Assembly: GCF_050279675.1 (NCBI RefSeq)
Contig: NZ_JBNNUK010000002.1
Coordinates: 124,001-188,000, forward strand
Direction: 5' to 3'
Source of the DNA: Viridibacillus sp050279675
GTDB taxonomy: Bacteria > Bacillota > Bacilli > Bacillales_A > Planococcaceae
Length of the DNA stretch: 64,000 nucleotides
Shown piece after piece: positions 9,492 through 17,602 of the stretch; position 1 is the stretch's first letter; each line of letters starts with the position of its first letter. Under the pieces are notes generated by a model that worked only from the letters and a program-made list of their open reading frames with translations, had not been told where the DNA came from and searched no databases. The translations under genes were made by a program, and so were the position numbers.

Positions 9492-10235
9492 TTGAAACAA
9501 AAAACGTTCCAACAAACAGTCGGCTTTAGCATAAAGGACACAGTGGCACTATATTGGCTATTCAAAACACAACAAAGGGAATGTTATTCTGTTGAAGTAC
9601 ATAAAGCCTTTCAAAATGACTTCCCTGGACGCCCTGTTGGCTATGAATATGTCGCGCGTATTGCTAAACAACTAGAAGCAGATGGAGCATTAAAAGTGAG
9701 GCAAGAACAAAAACGTCTATTCTATCATGCTACTGAACTAGGTATTGAACGGTTGCGCAGATACGAAAAACTCTATTTCCAGCAGTTCCATGAAATCATA
9801 CTCGTATTGGATCGTTTTTATTATGCCTTAACAAAAAACGGGGATAAACCAGAAGCACCTAACCATCCGCTTCCAGAAGAATTTCGTGCTTATTTCTCCA
9901 AACTTATATCAGTAAAGGATATTGTACGCTATTTGGCACTTAAACTAAGTCAAACAAGATCATCTTTTTATATGGCAGAAGTAGGTCAACAACTAGAAGA
10001 TGTGTTTGGTTGGACCCCTTCAAACGGTTATTTATATCAAATCGCACGTGAAATGGAAGAAACGGATTTGCTCATTGGTTATTGGCCTGATGAAAGACGT
10101 ACTGTACGAAAATTAAAAGGGACAGACGCTGGGACGGCATTTTATGATGTCATTGCTAAATCCTTAGAAGAGCGAATAACAACTACAAGGCATTATTTAC
10201 GTTATATCTTGGCATTTTTTACTGTGAAAACGTAA
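9492..10235 (+). CDS. Tandem winged-helix (PadR-like) regulator
   Basis: A predicted DNA-binding regulator made of two PadR-like winged-helix units in one chain. The first spans about residues 10-85 (a helix-turn-helix region around GYEYVARIAKQLEADGAL and a basic wing). The second spans about 140-225 and repeats the pattern (SNGYLYQIAREMEETDLLIG, then wing residues RRTVRKLK). The TTG at 9492 is the likely start, with GGAAGGTGAT a few bases upstream; an overlapping GTG-ATG pair at 9483 lies inside that site. It is monocistronic, with its own promoter and terminator. Target genes cannot be inferred. Confidence 0.65.
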   Translation: MKQKTFQQTVGFSIKDTVALYWLFKTQQRECYSVEVHKAFQNDFPGRPVGYEYVARIAKQLEADGALKVRQEQKRLFYHATELGIERLRRYEKLYFQQFHEIILVLDRFYYALTKNGDKPEAPNHPLPEEFRAYFSKLISVKDIVRYLALKLSQTRSSFYMAEVGQQLEDVFGWTPSNGYLYQIAREMEETDLLIGYWPDERRTVRKLKGTDAGTAFYDVIAKSLEERITTTRHYLRYILAFFTVKT

Positions 10236-10257
10236 CATTCAAATCATATTTACAAAG

Positions 10258-10300
10258 AAAGCCTAATTTTCGGGTTACAATGCCTAAATTAGGCTTTTAT
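10258..10300 (+). terminator. Rho-independent terminator
   Basis: AAGCCTAATTT pairs with AAATTAGGCTT, followed by a T-rich stretch, just after the tandem winged-helix gene. Confidence 0.8.
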
Positions 10301-10378
10301 TACGTCATTTCATCATTTGTTAGAGGTTTAATAAACTCTAATACTATGAGGTATTACAAGATTTTCTCTTCTTATTGC

Positions 10379-10405
10379 AAAAAACCTGGGAGCACTTACT
10401 CCCAG
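10379..10405 (-). terminator. Terminator of alpha/beta hydrolase gene
   Basis: On the minus strand CTGGGAG pairs with CTCCCAG across a short loop, followed by GTTTTTTG. Confidence 0.85.
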
Positions 10406-10422
10406 ATCAAAGTTGCTCTATA

Positions 10423-11379
10423 TTAATCAATATATTTGTTCACAAACCCCCAGACTGTATTCCAATACTTTTCTGGATCTACTTTTTCAGCTTCACCATG
10501 ACCTGCACCTGGAATAATTAGTTTCTCTTTTTCAACATTTGCCGCATTATAAACTTCATCCAGCATTTCATAAGGAACAAATGTATCTTTATCGCCATGG
10601 ATAAATAGCATAGGTGTTTTACTCTTCGCCACTTGTTTGACGGCAGATGCTTCTGTTAAATCATATCCTGCACGAATTTTCGTTACCGTGTTCGCCGCGT
10701 TCATGACAGGGAACTTTGGTAATTTAAACAAGTCATCAAGCTGATATGTAAATACATCCATAACCGATGAATAACCACAATCTTCAACAATTACTTTGAC
10801 ATTTGAGGGTAATTTCTCGCCAGAGGTCATCATGACAGTGGCTCCTCCCATGGAAATTCCGAATAAGACGATCTCAGCTTTTGGATCTTTATCAGTAATT
10901 GTCTTGATCCATAAAAGCATGTCTTTCCGATCATCCCAACCCATTCCGATGTAATCTCCTTCACTTTCTCCATGTCCACGAAGATCTGGTGCTAATACAT
11001 TGTATCCTTTTTCATGAAAATTGCGGATCCATCGAACCATTAGAGTGTTATTCGAGGTATACCCATGATCAATAATGACCCATTTATGATCCGAATTGTT
11101 GTTTTCATATAAATGGCCTTTTAATGTTAATTTATCTGAAGATACAATACTTGTTGTAATAGGTGGATGATTTTTTGAAAAGGCAGCATCTTCTAATTCA
11201 CTTGTTTTTGCTACTTCGGCTGAAACGGCTTCCGATTGAGCTAAATGCGGATTACCAGTTAAAAATTCTTTTTCCGTATTAGCATTTAAAGCAAAATTGT
11301 AAAAATAATTTCCGACTAAGCCGTAAGCAATGACTAATATGACGATAATTACTGAAGAAATAATACTGAATTTTTTCAT
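10423..11379 (-). CDS. Membrane-anchored alpha/beta hydrolase
   Basis: A 318-residue hydrolase of the YqkD/prolyl-oligopeptidase-like group. An N-terminal transmembrane anchor (residues 5-28) puts the catalytic domain outside the membrane. The nucleophile elbow is GISMGG, the acid is probably Asp in HGDKDTFVP, and the base is His in GAGHGEAE. An HGYTSNN segment supplies the oxyanion region. The substrate is unknown; family members act on esters or small peptides. The gene is monocistronic with its own terminator. Confidence 0.85.
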   Translation of the reverse strand: MKKFSIISSVIIVILVIAYGLVGNYFYNFALNANTEKEFLTGNPHLAQSEAVSAEVAKTSELEDAAFSKNHPPITTSIVSSDKLTLKGHLYENNNSDHKWVIIDHGYTSNNTLMVRWIRNFHEKGYNVLAPDLRGHGESEGDYIGMGWDDRKDMLLWIKTITDKDPKAEIVLFGISMGGATVMMTSGEKLPSNVKVIVEDCGYSSVMDVFTYQLDDLFKLPKFPVMNAANTVTKIRAGYDLTEASAVKQVAKSKTPMLFIHGDKDTFVPYEMLDEVYNAANVEKEKLIIPGAGHGEAEKVDPEKYWNTVWGFVNKYID

Positions 11380-11526
11380 AAGACACTTCCTTTATACTAA
11401 ACTATTCATATTTTATAGTTCAAAGTATAGCATATGTAGTAATTTGAAATAGTTTTGTCACTTTCGAATATTATAAGATGTCAATGAGTTGTTTTATTTT
11501 CATGAGAAGTCCCTCAAAATTAATGA

Positions 11527-11555
11527 TTGAATTTTATGACACTTCTCTTTATAAT
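11527..11555 (+). promoter_or_regulatory. Sigma-A promoter of trp T-box transcript
   Basis: TTGAAT (11527-11532), a 17-bp spacer and TATAAT (11550-11555) lie about 40 bp before the T-box leader. Confidence 0.75.
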
Positions 11556-11589
11556 TAATGCAAGTAACATTTTACACACAATTGTATAA

Positions 11590-11832
11590 CTGAACTCGTA
11601 GATAAGGATTAGTACATAAGGAATGCGCGGTTAGAGAGTCGGGGTTGGTGGAAACCGATACGTAGCAACTTATGGAATGGACCTTTGAGTGACTGCTTGA
11701 ATGTTGAGTATGGCAGTTCGATTGGCGAATCGTTATATCGCTTATAGTGGTAGCGTTTTTTGCTGCAATTGAGGTGGTACCGCGGAATTTCCGCCCTCCA
11801 AAGAGAATAGTCTCTTTGGAGGGCTTTTTGTG
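11590..11832 (+). promoter_or_regulatory. T-box riboswitch leader, tryptophan specific
   Basis: Stem I carries AGAGA and GGTG elements and a specifier GAA-TGG-ACC (TGG at 11678-11680). The T-box core GGTGGTACCGCGGAA is at about 11773-11787, followed by a terminator, CCCTCCAAAGAG paired with CTCTTTGGAGGG and a T-run (11793-11832). It should switch on trpEG when tRNA-Trp is uncharged. Confidence 0.95.
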
Positions 11833-11868
11833 TTACTTGAGATGAGCTGAGAAAAGGAGTTTGAGCAA

Positions 11869-13257
11869 ATGACAGTTAAGACGAGAGAGTATGAGATGGT
11901 AACACTTCAAGGGGATATGTTGACACCGATATCCATTTACCAAGCAGTGAGAGGTCGAAAGAAAATGCTTTTTGAATCGTCCGCTAAACACGAAGAATGT
12001 GGCCGATATTCATTTATCGCCTTGAATCCAATAGCGGAGTTAAAAAGTTCGGAAAACGGTACGGTAATATTTCAAAAAGGGCAACATAATGAATTACAAC
12101 GATCTCCATTTGACGTTTTAAAAGAAATGCTGCCATTAAATACGGAAGACTATCCATTCGCCTTTTTTGGTGGAGCAATAGGTTATATTGGTTATGAAAC
12201 CGCCTTTTATTTTGAAAAAATCGGTAACTCTTTGCCAGATGAGCTAGACATGCCGAATATGCATATGCTTTTTTACGATACATTTATTATTTATGATCAT
12301 TTACATCAAACGGTATCAATTGTTGCGATTGATTTGTTTAATAGTGATCGTAGTCATGAAGATATGAAAGCAAATATTCAAGAGATTGTGACAAGCCTAC
12401 AACTGACAACTGTATCACAGCCTGAAGTGGAAGAAGATACTTTAGACTTTAAATCAACAATAGATGAAGAGTCGTTTTGTGATATGGTCAAAACAGCTCA
12501 GGAACATATTAAACGAGGTGATATCTTCCAAGTAGTGCTGTCACAACGTTTTTCATCGCCATTTTCAGGCAATCCATTTTCTTTATATAGAAAATTACGT
12601 ACATCTAACCCTTCACCATATATGTTTTATATGGATTTTGAAGACTATATCATATTAGGTACTTCACCTGAAAGTTTAGTCAAGGTTAAAAACAGACATG
12701 TTACTACGAATCCGATTGCCGGAACACGCCCTCGTGGTAAAACAACTAAAGAAGACGATACACTTGCCAAAGGTTTACTTGAAGATGAAAAGGAAATTGC
12801 CGAACATCGTATGTTAGTCGATCTTGGAAGAAATGATATTGGCAAACTCTCGAAAATCGGCACAGTGAAGCTACCAAAGTATATGGATATTGAATACTAC
12901 AAATATGTCATGCACATCGTTTCTGAGGTGACAGGTGAGTTGAAAGACGATATTCATGTGTTAGATGTACTAACAACCTGCTTACCAGCTGGTACTGTGT
13001 CAGGCGCACCTAAAATTCGTGCAATGCAAATTATCAATGAGTTAGAAACAATGAAACGTGGTGTATATGCCGGAGCAGTCGGCTATATTTCAATTTCCGG
13101 TGATATGGATATGGCATTAGCTATACGTACAATGGTTGTTCGAAATGACCTAGCACATGTGCAAGCTGGTGCTGGTATCGTCTATAACTCAATTGCAGAA
13201 AACGAATACGAGGAGACGCTAAATAAAGCAAAAGCACTTTTGGAGGTGCGAAGATGA
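11869..13257 (+). CDS. trpE: Anthranilate synthase component I
   Basis: Converts chorismate to anthranilate with ammonia from TrpG, the first step of tryptophan synthesis. At 462 residues it has the chorismate-binding core: the NPIAGTRPRG and EDEKEIAEHRMLVDLGRND blocks and PAGTVSGAPKIRAM near residue 375, the TrpE form rather than the PabB form. An ESS motif near residue 36 matches the Trp feedback pocket (LLES-like), so allosteric inhibition is likely retained. The ATG follows AAAGGAG. It overlaps trpG by 4 bp. The tryptophan T-box upstream supports TrpE over aminodeoxychorismate synthase. No further trp genes follow. Confidence 0.95.
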   Translation: MTVKTREYEMVTLQGDMLTPISIYQAVRGRKKMLFESSAKHEECGRYSFIALNPIAELKSSENGTVIFQKGQHNELQRSPFDVLKEMLPLNTEDYPFAFFGGAIGYIGYETAFYFEKIGNSLPDELDMPNMHMLFYDTFIIYDHLHQTVSIVAIDLFNSDRSHEDMKANIQEIVTSLQLTTVSQPEVEEDTLDFKSTIDEESFCDMVKTAQEHIKRGDIFQVVLSQRFSSPFSGNPFSLYRKLRTSNPSPYMFYMDFEDYIILGTSPESLVKVKNRHVTTNPIAGTRPRGKTTKEDDTLAKGLLEDEKEIAEHRMLVDLGRNDIGKLSKIGTVKLPKYMDIEYYKYVMHIVSEVTGELKDDIHVLDVLTTCLPAGTVSGAPKIRAMQIINELETMKRGVYAGAVGYISISGDMDMALAIRTMVVRNDLAHVQAGAGIVYNSIAENEYEETLNKAKALLEVRR

Positions 13258-13841
13258 TCTTACTAATCGATAATTATGACTCATTCACATACAATCTTTA
13301 TCAACAAGTAAGTGCCTTAGGAAAAGAAGTTCAAGTCGTGCGAAATGATGCACTGACTATAGATGATATCCGTCATATGCAACCAGAGGCTATTATCATT
13401 TCTCCAGGACCTGGTACGCCATATGAAGCTGGTATTTCTGTACAGATTGTGCAAGAGCTTTATAAAGAGTTTCCTATTCTCGGTATTTGCCTAGGTCACC
13501 AATCGATTGCAGAAGCCTTTGGTGCAAATATAGTGCAGGCGCAAAATATCATGCATGGTAAATTATCTTTAGTTAATTACGAGCAAGTAGGCTTATTCTC
13601 GGGCATTCAAGGCCAGCTCTCTGTTATGAGGTATCATTCACTAGTGATCGAGCCTAGAACGTTACCACAAGCCTTTAGAGTAACTGCGACCGCTGCTGAT
13701 GATAAAGAGATAATGGCTATTCAACACAAAACATATCCAGTCTTTGGCCTGCAATTTCACCCCGAATCCATTGGTACACCTGAAGGGGATTGCATGATTC
13801 AAGCGTTTATTGAATCTTTTAGTACTGTTTATAACAAATAA
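13254..13841 (+). CDS. trpG: Anthranilate synthase glutaminase component II
   Basis: A class I glutamine amidotransferase of 195 residues that supplies ammonia to TrpE. The catalytic Cys is in GICLGHQ (near residue 78), and His and Glu are in LQFHPESIGTPEG (near 168). The N-terminal ILLIDNYDSFTYNL signature is typical of TrpG/PabA. It overlaps the trpE stop by 4 bp (ATGA), so the two are coupled. Bacillus TrpG often also serves PabB as an amphibolic subunit; here the Trp T-box would tie its level to tryptophan. A terminator follows. Confidence 0.95.
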   Translation: MILLIDNYDSFTYNLYQQVSALGKEVQVVRNDALTIDDIRHMQPEAIIISPGPGTPYEAGISVQIVQELYKEFPILGICLGHQSIAEAFGANIVQAQNIMHGKLSLVNYEQVGLFSGIQGQLSVMRYHSLVIEPRTLPQAFRVTATAADDKEIMAIQHKTYPVFGLQFHPESIGTPEGDCMIQAFIESFSTVYNK

Positions 13842-13851
13842 CTAATCATAA

Positions 13852-13898
13852 AAAAGCCCAATTCCCTCGTAATTATTACTGAGAGAATTGGGTTTTCA
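13852..13898 (+). terminator. Terminator of trpEG
   Basis: AAGCCCAATTC... pairs with ...GAATTGGGTTTT, with a T-rich end, just after trpG. It ends the operon after two genes. Confidence 0.85.
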
Positions 13899-13985
13899 TT
13901 TAGTCTGAAGTCTAGATGTACTATATTCTGTACCGTCTGGATCAGCAATAATACGCTGACTTACTTTTTTAATTCTAATGAGAAA
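13896..13985 (-). pseudogene. Possible 3' gene remnant
   Basis: On the minus strand about 29 codons are open and end in a protein-like segment (VSQRIIADPDGTEYST, then SRLQTK and stop). There is no start codon or ribosome site. It may be the last piece of a deleted gene; the family is not recognised and chance is possible. The rest of 13900-14199 shows nothing else. Confidence 0.3.
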
Positions 13986-14199
13986 TCATTATCACTAATA
14001 CGTCAGTGTGAAAACATGTAACATATCTCCCTTTGCAGATTGTTTTTTCTGAATTCTGATTTACATTTCCGTTTTTTGTAACTTCCTCATATAAAACGAG
14101 CATTCATAATTGTCTCGTAAAATATAAATTTCACAGAATGACATAAAAAATTTATAAATCCCCAAAAGTTAGAATAAAGTGATGAGATGGAGGGGTTTA

Positions 14200-14640
14200 A
14201 TGAAAGGAAATAAGAGCGTTTTTGTTATCTCATTAACTTTAATTATTGTATTTGTTTTTTGTTATATTTTCTTTAGTGGAATAGTTAAAGCTTCTTTCAA
14301 AAATGAGTTTTGGGAAGAAGCAGACGTTGGAGCTATAAGTCAAATAGAACTTATAAGAGGATCGGATAGTAAGCAAATTCTTTATACTAAAGAACAAGAC
14401 ATCAAAGTATTTGTAGCCACCATTTCCGAAGCGGAAATAAATAGAGTAAAAGAAAGTGCTAGTAAAATAGATGAATCTTACTGGATTACTATATGGATAG
14501 CTGGTGATAGAAAATTCGGATTACGAATTGAAAATAATCAGGCCTTTTCTGTTTTTAATTATGAGGGTAGTGAAAATAATGCAAACCTTTATGAATTTAA
14601 AGATAAATCTATTTATAAATACATTGAAAATCTATTTTAA
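14200..14640 (+). CDS. Membrane-anchored protein, unknown
   Basis: A 146-residue protein with one N-terminal transmembrane segment (about residues 6-28) and a soluble domain of about 115 residues with alternating strands (IELIRGSD, ITIWIAGDRKFGLRI). It is probably anchored with the domain outside. The ATG at 14200 is preferred to a GTG-ATG at 14179 because ATGGAGGGG lies 5-8 bases upstream of it. I do not recognise the family; it resembles the many small exported unknowns of Bacillaceae. No operon partner. Confidence 0.6.
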   Translation: MKGNKSVFVISLTLIIVFVFCYIFFSGIVKASFKNEFWEEADVGAISQIELIRGSDSKQILYTKEQDIKVFVATISEAEINRVKESASKIDESYWITIWIAGDRKFGLRIENNQAFSVFNYEGSENNANLYEFKDKSIYKYIENLF

Positions 14641-14842
14641 ACAGACAAAAATCCCTTGAAAGTTGGAATAAAACTAATATCATATTTGTTATTTTGCAAT
14701 CTTCAGCAGTGCGATATGGATGAAGCTATCCTTTTCACTGGATAATTCTTTTTTTAAATTAATGCTATATCCAATAAAAAGTAATTAGTTGTTTGTATTT
14801 TCAATATTATTGCGTATAATAATTGGAAAAGGAGGGCTGGAG

Positions 14843-15286
14843 TTGGAAATCTCAGATTATATTGAACAAGTTGATGAAAACAGGCGTGAGGCGTTTCGAA
14901 AACTCTTCGAAACGGTGCAAGAAAATTTACCACCCGGTTTTGAATTGGTCATGCAGTATACGATGCCGAACTTCGTAGTACCGAAGTCAATATATCCTAA
15001 TGGCTATCACTGCAGTCCTGAAGAGCCACTACCATTCATAGGCGTAGCTGCTCAAAAAAATCATATTGCATTGTATCATATGGGTATATATGCAAAGCCA
15101 GATCTACTAGAATGGTTTGTCGCAGAATATCCGAAACATATGACTACTAAACTCAATATGGGCAAGAGTTGCATAAGGTTTTCGAATGCCAAGAATATAC
15201 CATATGCATTAATTGCCGAGCTCGTTAGTAAAATGACAGTAGATGAATGGATAGAATTGTACGAGAAGCAACTTAAAAGAGCATAG
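14843..15286 (+). CDS. DUF1801 family protein
   Basis: A 147-residue cytosolic protein of the DUF1801/YdhG-like fold. It has an N-terminal helix (DYIEQVDENRREAFRKLF), a central VMQYTMPNFVVP strand pair, FIGVAAQKNHIALYHMG and a C-terminal helical end (TVDEWIELYEKQL). Relatives have been proposed as iron-chaperone-like or small-ligand proteins, without firm function. The TTG at 14843 is chosen because AAAGGAGG precedes it. The GyrI-like gene starts 14 bp after its stop, so the two form an operon. Confidence 0.75.
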   Translation: MEISDYIEQVDENRREAFRKLFETVQENLPPGFELVMQYTMPNFVVPKSIYPNGYHCSPEEPLPFIGVAAQKNHIALYHMGIYAKPDLLEWFVAEYPKHMTTKLNMGKSCIRFSNAKNIPYALIAELVSKMTVDEWIELYEKQLKRA

Positions 15287-15300
15287 AAGGGGTGTTTTGA

Positions 15301-15714
15301 ATGCAGACACGTATTGAAGAAATTGATGGGCTTGTTGTGAAAGGTTTAAGTATTCATCATGGTAAAACGTCAGATATTCCCGAGAAATGGGATGAACTTG
15401 CCAATGTCCTTGAAGGCTATAACGTATCGCAGGATGTATCATATGGTGTTTGTATTCAAATGAATGAAGACGGCTTAGACTATGTCGCAGGTATTGACGA
15501 TCATCTTCTACCAGATGACATTACAGCAGTGACTGTGCAGATTCCAAAAGGTCGTTATTTAGTCGGTAAAGTTGATAATGGAATCGGCCAGATTCAAGAG
15601 ACATTCCGAAAATTATTCAGCAATCAGGATGTTACACATCGTCCATCTATGAGTTTTGAAAAATATATCGGACAAGATTTACACGATATAGAAGTTTGGG
15701 TGCCAATCGTTTAA
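15301..15714 (+). CDS. GyrI-like small-molecule-binding protein
   Basis: A 137-residue stand-alone effector-binding domain of the AraC/GyrI (SOUL-like) fold. Visible features are the WDELANVL helix, the YGVCIQMNEDGLDYVAGI strand pair, a basic VQIPKGRYLVGKV strand and an acidic C-terminal strand (DIEVWVPIV) that closes the fold. Such proteins bind hydrophobic small molecules and may buffer drugs or hydrolyse cyclopropanoids. It is co-transcribed with the DUF1801 gene. A fragment of its 3' end recurs 1040 bp downstream as a relic of tandem duplication. Confidence 0.82.
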   Translation: MQTRIEEIDGLVVKGLSIHHGKTSDIPEKWDELANVLEGYNVSQDVSYGVCIQMNEDGLDYVAGIDDHLLPDDITAVTVQIPKGRYLVGKVDNGIGQIQETFRKLFSNQDVTHRPSMSFEKYIGQDLHDIEVWVPIV

Positions 15715-15717
15715 GAG

Positions 15718-15752
15718 AAAGACGTAGAGTATAATACTCTACGTCTTTTTTG
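15718..15752 (+). terminator. Terminator after GyrI-like gene
   Basis: AGACGTAGAGTAT pairs with ATACTCTACGTCT and a T-run follows. A near copy recurs at 16721-16752. Confidence 0.9.
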
Positions 15753-15970
15753 TGGGAAGAAATTTGGATCAAAGATTACTCGTTTGGAAAAGTAGTTGAT
15801 TCAGCTAGTATCTTTTTATTTGCCATCATAAGTAAATTCCGCTTGAAATAATAGAAAGCGAAAGTGCGTTGTTTGATTGCCCTGAAAATGAAAATACTCT
15901 AGCCTTCATCATAAAAGAAAAAAACACTATCTCACAATAATAATGTACAATAAAGGTGGAGGTGAACTAT

Positions 15971-16612
15971 TTGTTTTATGTAAAATTTATATTTCTTTTT
16001 TTATTTTTTATACTGGTTAGTTTCATTCTTGGGTTGCTTAATGCACCAACATGGATTGTAATGACCATCAATGCTTTCGCTGGAATTGCAGTTATTTATG
16101 ACCATATACATACAGTGAAATTCTCGAAAAATGCGAAGAAAATCGTAAGAACAATGAAATATCAAAAGAAAAATCCATTTTTCGCATATGTATTAGCAGT
16201 AAAAGAAGGTACATTAGAAGATGAATTAAGAGAAATCGAACGTGTCATTGCAAAGTATAAACAACCAGATCTTCGTAATAGCTTAGAATTCAGAAAAAAT
16301 TATCAACTTAACGATTACGACAAGGCAATTCAATTTGCAAAGAAAATTGAAAAAGAGCCTTTTAGAAGCTTTTATTTAGCTATTGTAGATGTGCTGCAAC
16401 AAGACTATATAAAAGCACGCGCATATACTTTCGCCCAAACATGGATGAAACACGCAATAGAAGCTGAAATAGCACTTCAGTTAAATGACATTGAAAACTA
16501 TAAAAAACATATGAAGCTAGTGATTGAAGAATCAAAAGGTATGCAACTTATCCTAAATCAAGCAGCATTTGAAAAAGAACTATCAACCTTTAAAGTCGAC
16601 GAAAATAAATAA
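15971..16612 (+). CDS. Paralog A: membrane protein with helical repeat domain
   Basis: A 213-residue protein with two N-terminal transmembrane helices (about residues 3-23 and 28-46) and a cytosolic helical domain (EGTLEDELREIERVIAKYKQPDLR, then a tetratricopeptide-like array). The family is not recognised. The TTG start at 15971 is supported by GGTGGAGGTGA just upstream and by the matching TTG in the downstream paralog. The two proteins align along their whole length (for example KEGTLEDE, YKQPDLRNS, ESKGMQL). A scaffold or signalling role is conceivable but unproven. Confidence 0.65.
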   Translation: MFYVKFIFLFLFFILVSFILGLLNAPTWIVMTINAFAGIAVIYDHIHTVKFSKNAKKIVRTMKYQKKNPFFAYVLAVKEGTLEDELREIERVIAKYKQPDLRNSLEFRKNYQLNDYDKAIQFAKKIEKEPFRSFYLAIVDVLQQDYIKARAYTFAQTWMKHAIEAEIALQLNDIENYKKHMKLVIEESKGMQLILNQAAFEKELSTFKVDENK

Positions 16613-16693
16613 TATGTTTGCTTTTAGTGACTATGAAGATTCCTAACGACGTTACTTAGTAGATAGATCAATGCTGGGAGCGATTATCAAGTA

Positions 16694-16752
16694 TTTTGAA
16701 AAATATATCGGACAAGTGTCAGACGTAGAGTATTGTACTCTACGTTTTTTTA
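16694..16752 (+). repeat. Relic copy of GyrI 3' end plus terminator
   Basis: TTTTGAAAAATATATCGGAC and the next three bases (16694-16716) are identical to 15654-15676 inside the GyrI-like gene. A near copy of its terminator follows, AGACGTAGAGTATTGTACTC (16721-16740). The relic marks the boundary of a tandem duplication with a unit of about 1.04 kb, with about 38 bp of the GyrI tail deleted in this copy. Confidence 0.85.
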
Positions 16753-16820
16753 GTAATTTTGTGTATCTATCAAAAGCTTTATTTTTTAAATTAATGTACA
16801 ATAAGCTCGAGGTGAAGAGA

Positions 16821-17444
16821 TTGTATTATTTAAGGTTAGTTTTATTGTATTTGTTTTTAGCGATAATTGGTTTCGTACTGGCATGGTTTAATGCTCCTAC
16901 ATGGGTCATAGTAGTCGTCTTCATAGTTGCTGTGGGTGCCGTGATTTATAATAATGTACTGATTATGTACTTATCTAAAGATGCGAAGAAAATTGAACGA
17001 GCGATGCGTAATCAACGTAGAAATCCACTTTTCGCACATGTACTGGCAGTAAAAGAAGGTACGCTAGAAGATGAAATGAAAGAAATAGATCGTATCATTA
17101 AGAAATATAAGCAACCAGATCTTCGTAATAGCTTTGAATTTTTACGTTGTTATCGACTTGGGCAATATGAAAATGCGATTAAGTTTGCTAAGGAGATAAA
17201 AAGAGAACCTAATAGAAGCTACCATTTAGCACTTGCCGACGTCTTACAAAAAAATTATAAAAAAGCACGCTCTTATAGTTTTGACCAAGCATGGATGACT
17301 CACGCTGTTGAAGCAGAAATTGCACTGCAATTGAAAAATCCGGAAAATTATAAAAAGCAAATGCAACTAGCGATAGATGAATCAAAAGGTATGCAACTTC
17401 TATTAAATCAAGCAACATTTGAAAAAGAGCTAAAAGCATTTTAA
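16821..17444 (+). CDS. Paralog B: membrane protein with helical repeat domain
   Basis: A 207-residue paralog of the gene at 15971. It has the same two N-terminal transmembrane helices followed by a helical cytosolic domain; shared blocks include KEGTLEDEM, IKKYKQPDLRNS and ESKGMQLLLNQATFEKEL. The true start is probably TTG at 16821 after CTCGAGGTGAAGAGA. A longer reading from 16671 would run through the relic of the GyrI tail and is an artefact of the duplication. The short upstream element TAATGTACAATAA is shared with paralog A and may hold the -10 region. The divergence indicates an old duplication. Confidence 0.65.
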   Translation: MYYLRLVLLYLFLAIIGFVLAWFNAPTWVIVVVFIVAVGAVIYNNVLIMYLSKDAKKIERAMRNQRRNPLFAHVLAVKEGTLEDEMKEIDRIIKKYKQPDLRNSFEFLRCYRLGQYENAIKFAKEIKREPNRSYHLALADVLQKNYKKARSYSFDQAWMTHAVEAEIALQLKNPENYKKQMQLAIDESKGMQLLLNQATFEKELKAF

Positions 17445-17483
17445 ACCGCCGCGAATAAATAATATTTGTGCAATTGAATTTTT

Positions 17484-17516
17484 ATAAAGCAGGGTAGCTA
17501 CCCTGCTTTTTTGTTT
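17484..17516 (+). terminator. Terminator after paralog B
   Basis: AAAGCAGGGTAG pairs with CTACCCTGCTTT, followed by a T-run. Confidence 0.88.
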
Positions 17517-17602
17517 TTCATGAATGGATTAATCTATTTATATATTTATAGTATGAATTTTCTGATAAAATATAAGGGATGAAACATAAAGGAGAGAATG
17601 TG

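Noticed and set aside
11869..13841. Reading the pair as pabB-pabA (aminodeoxychorismate synthase)
   Set aside because: The PAGTVSGAPK form, the feedback Ser and the tryptophan T-box all point to anthranilate synthase.
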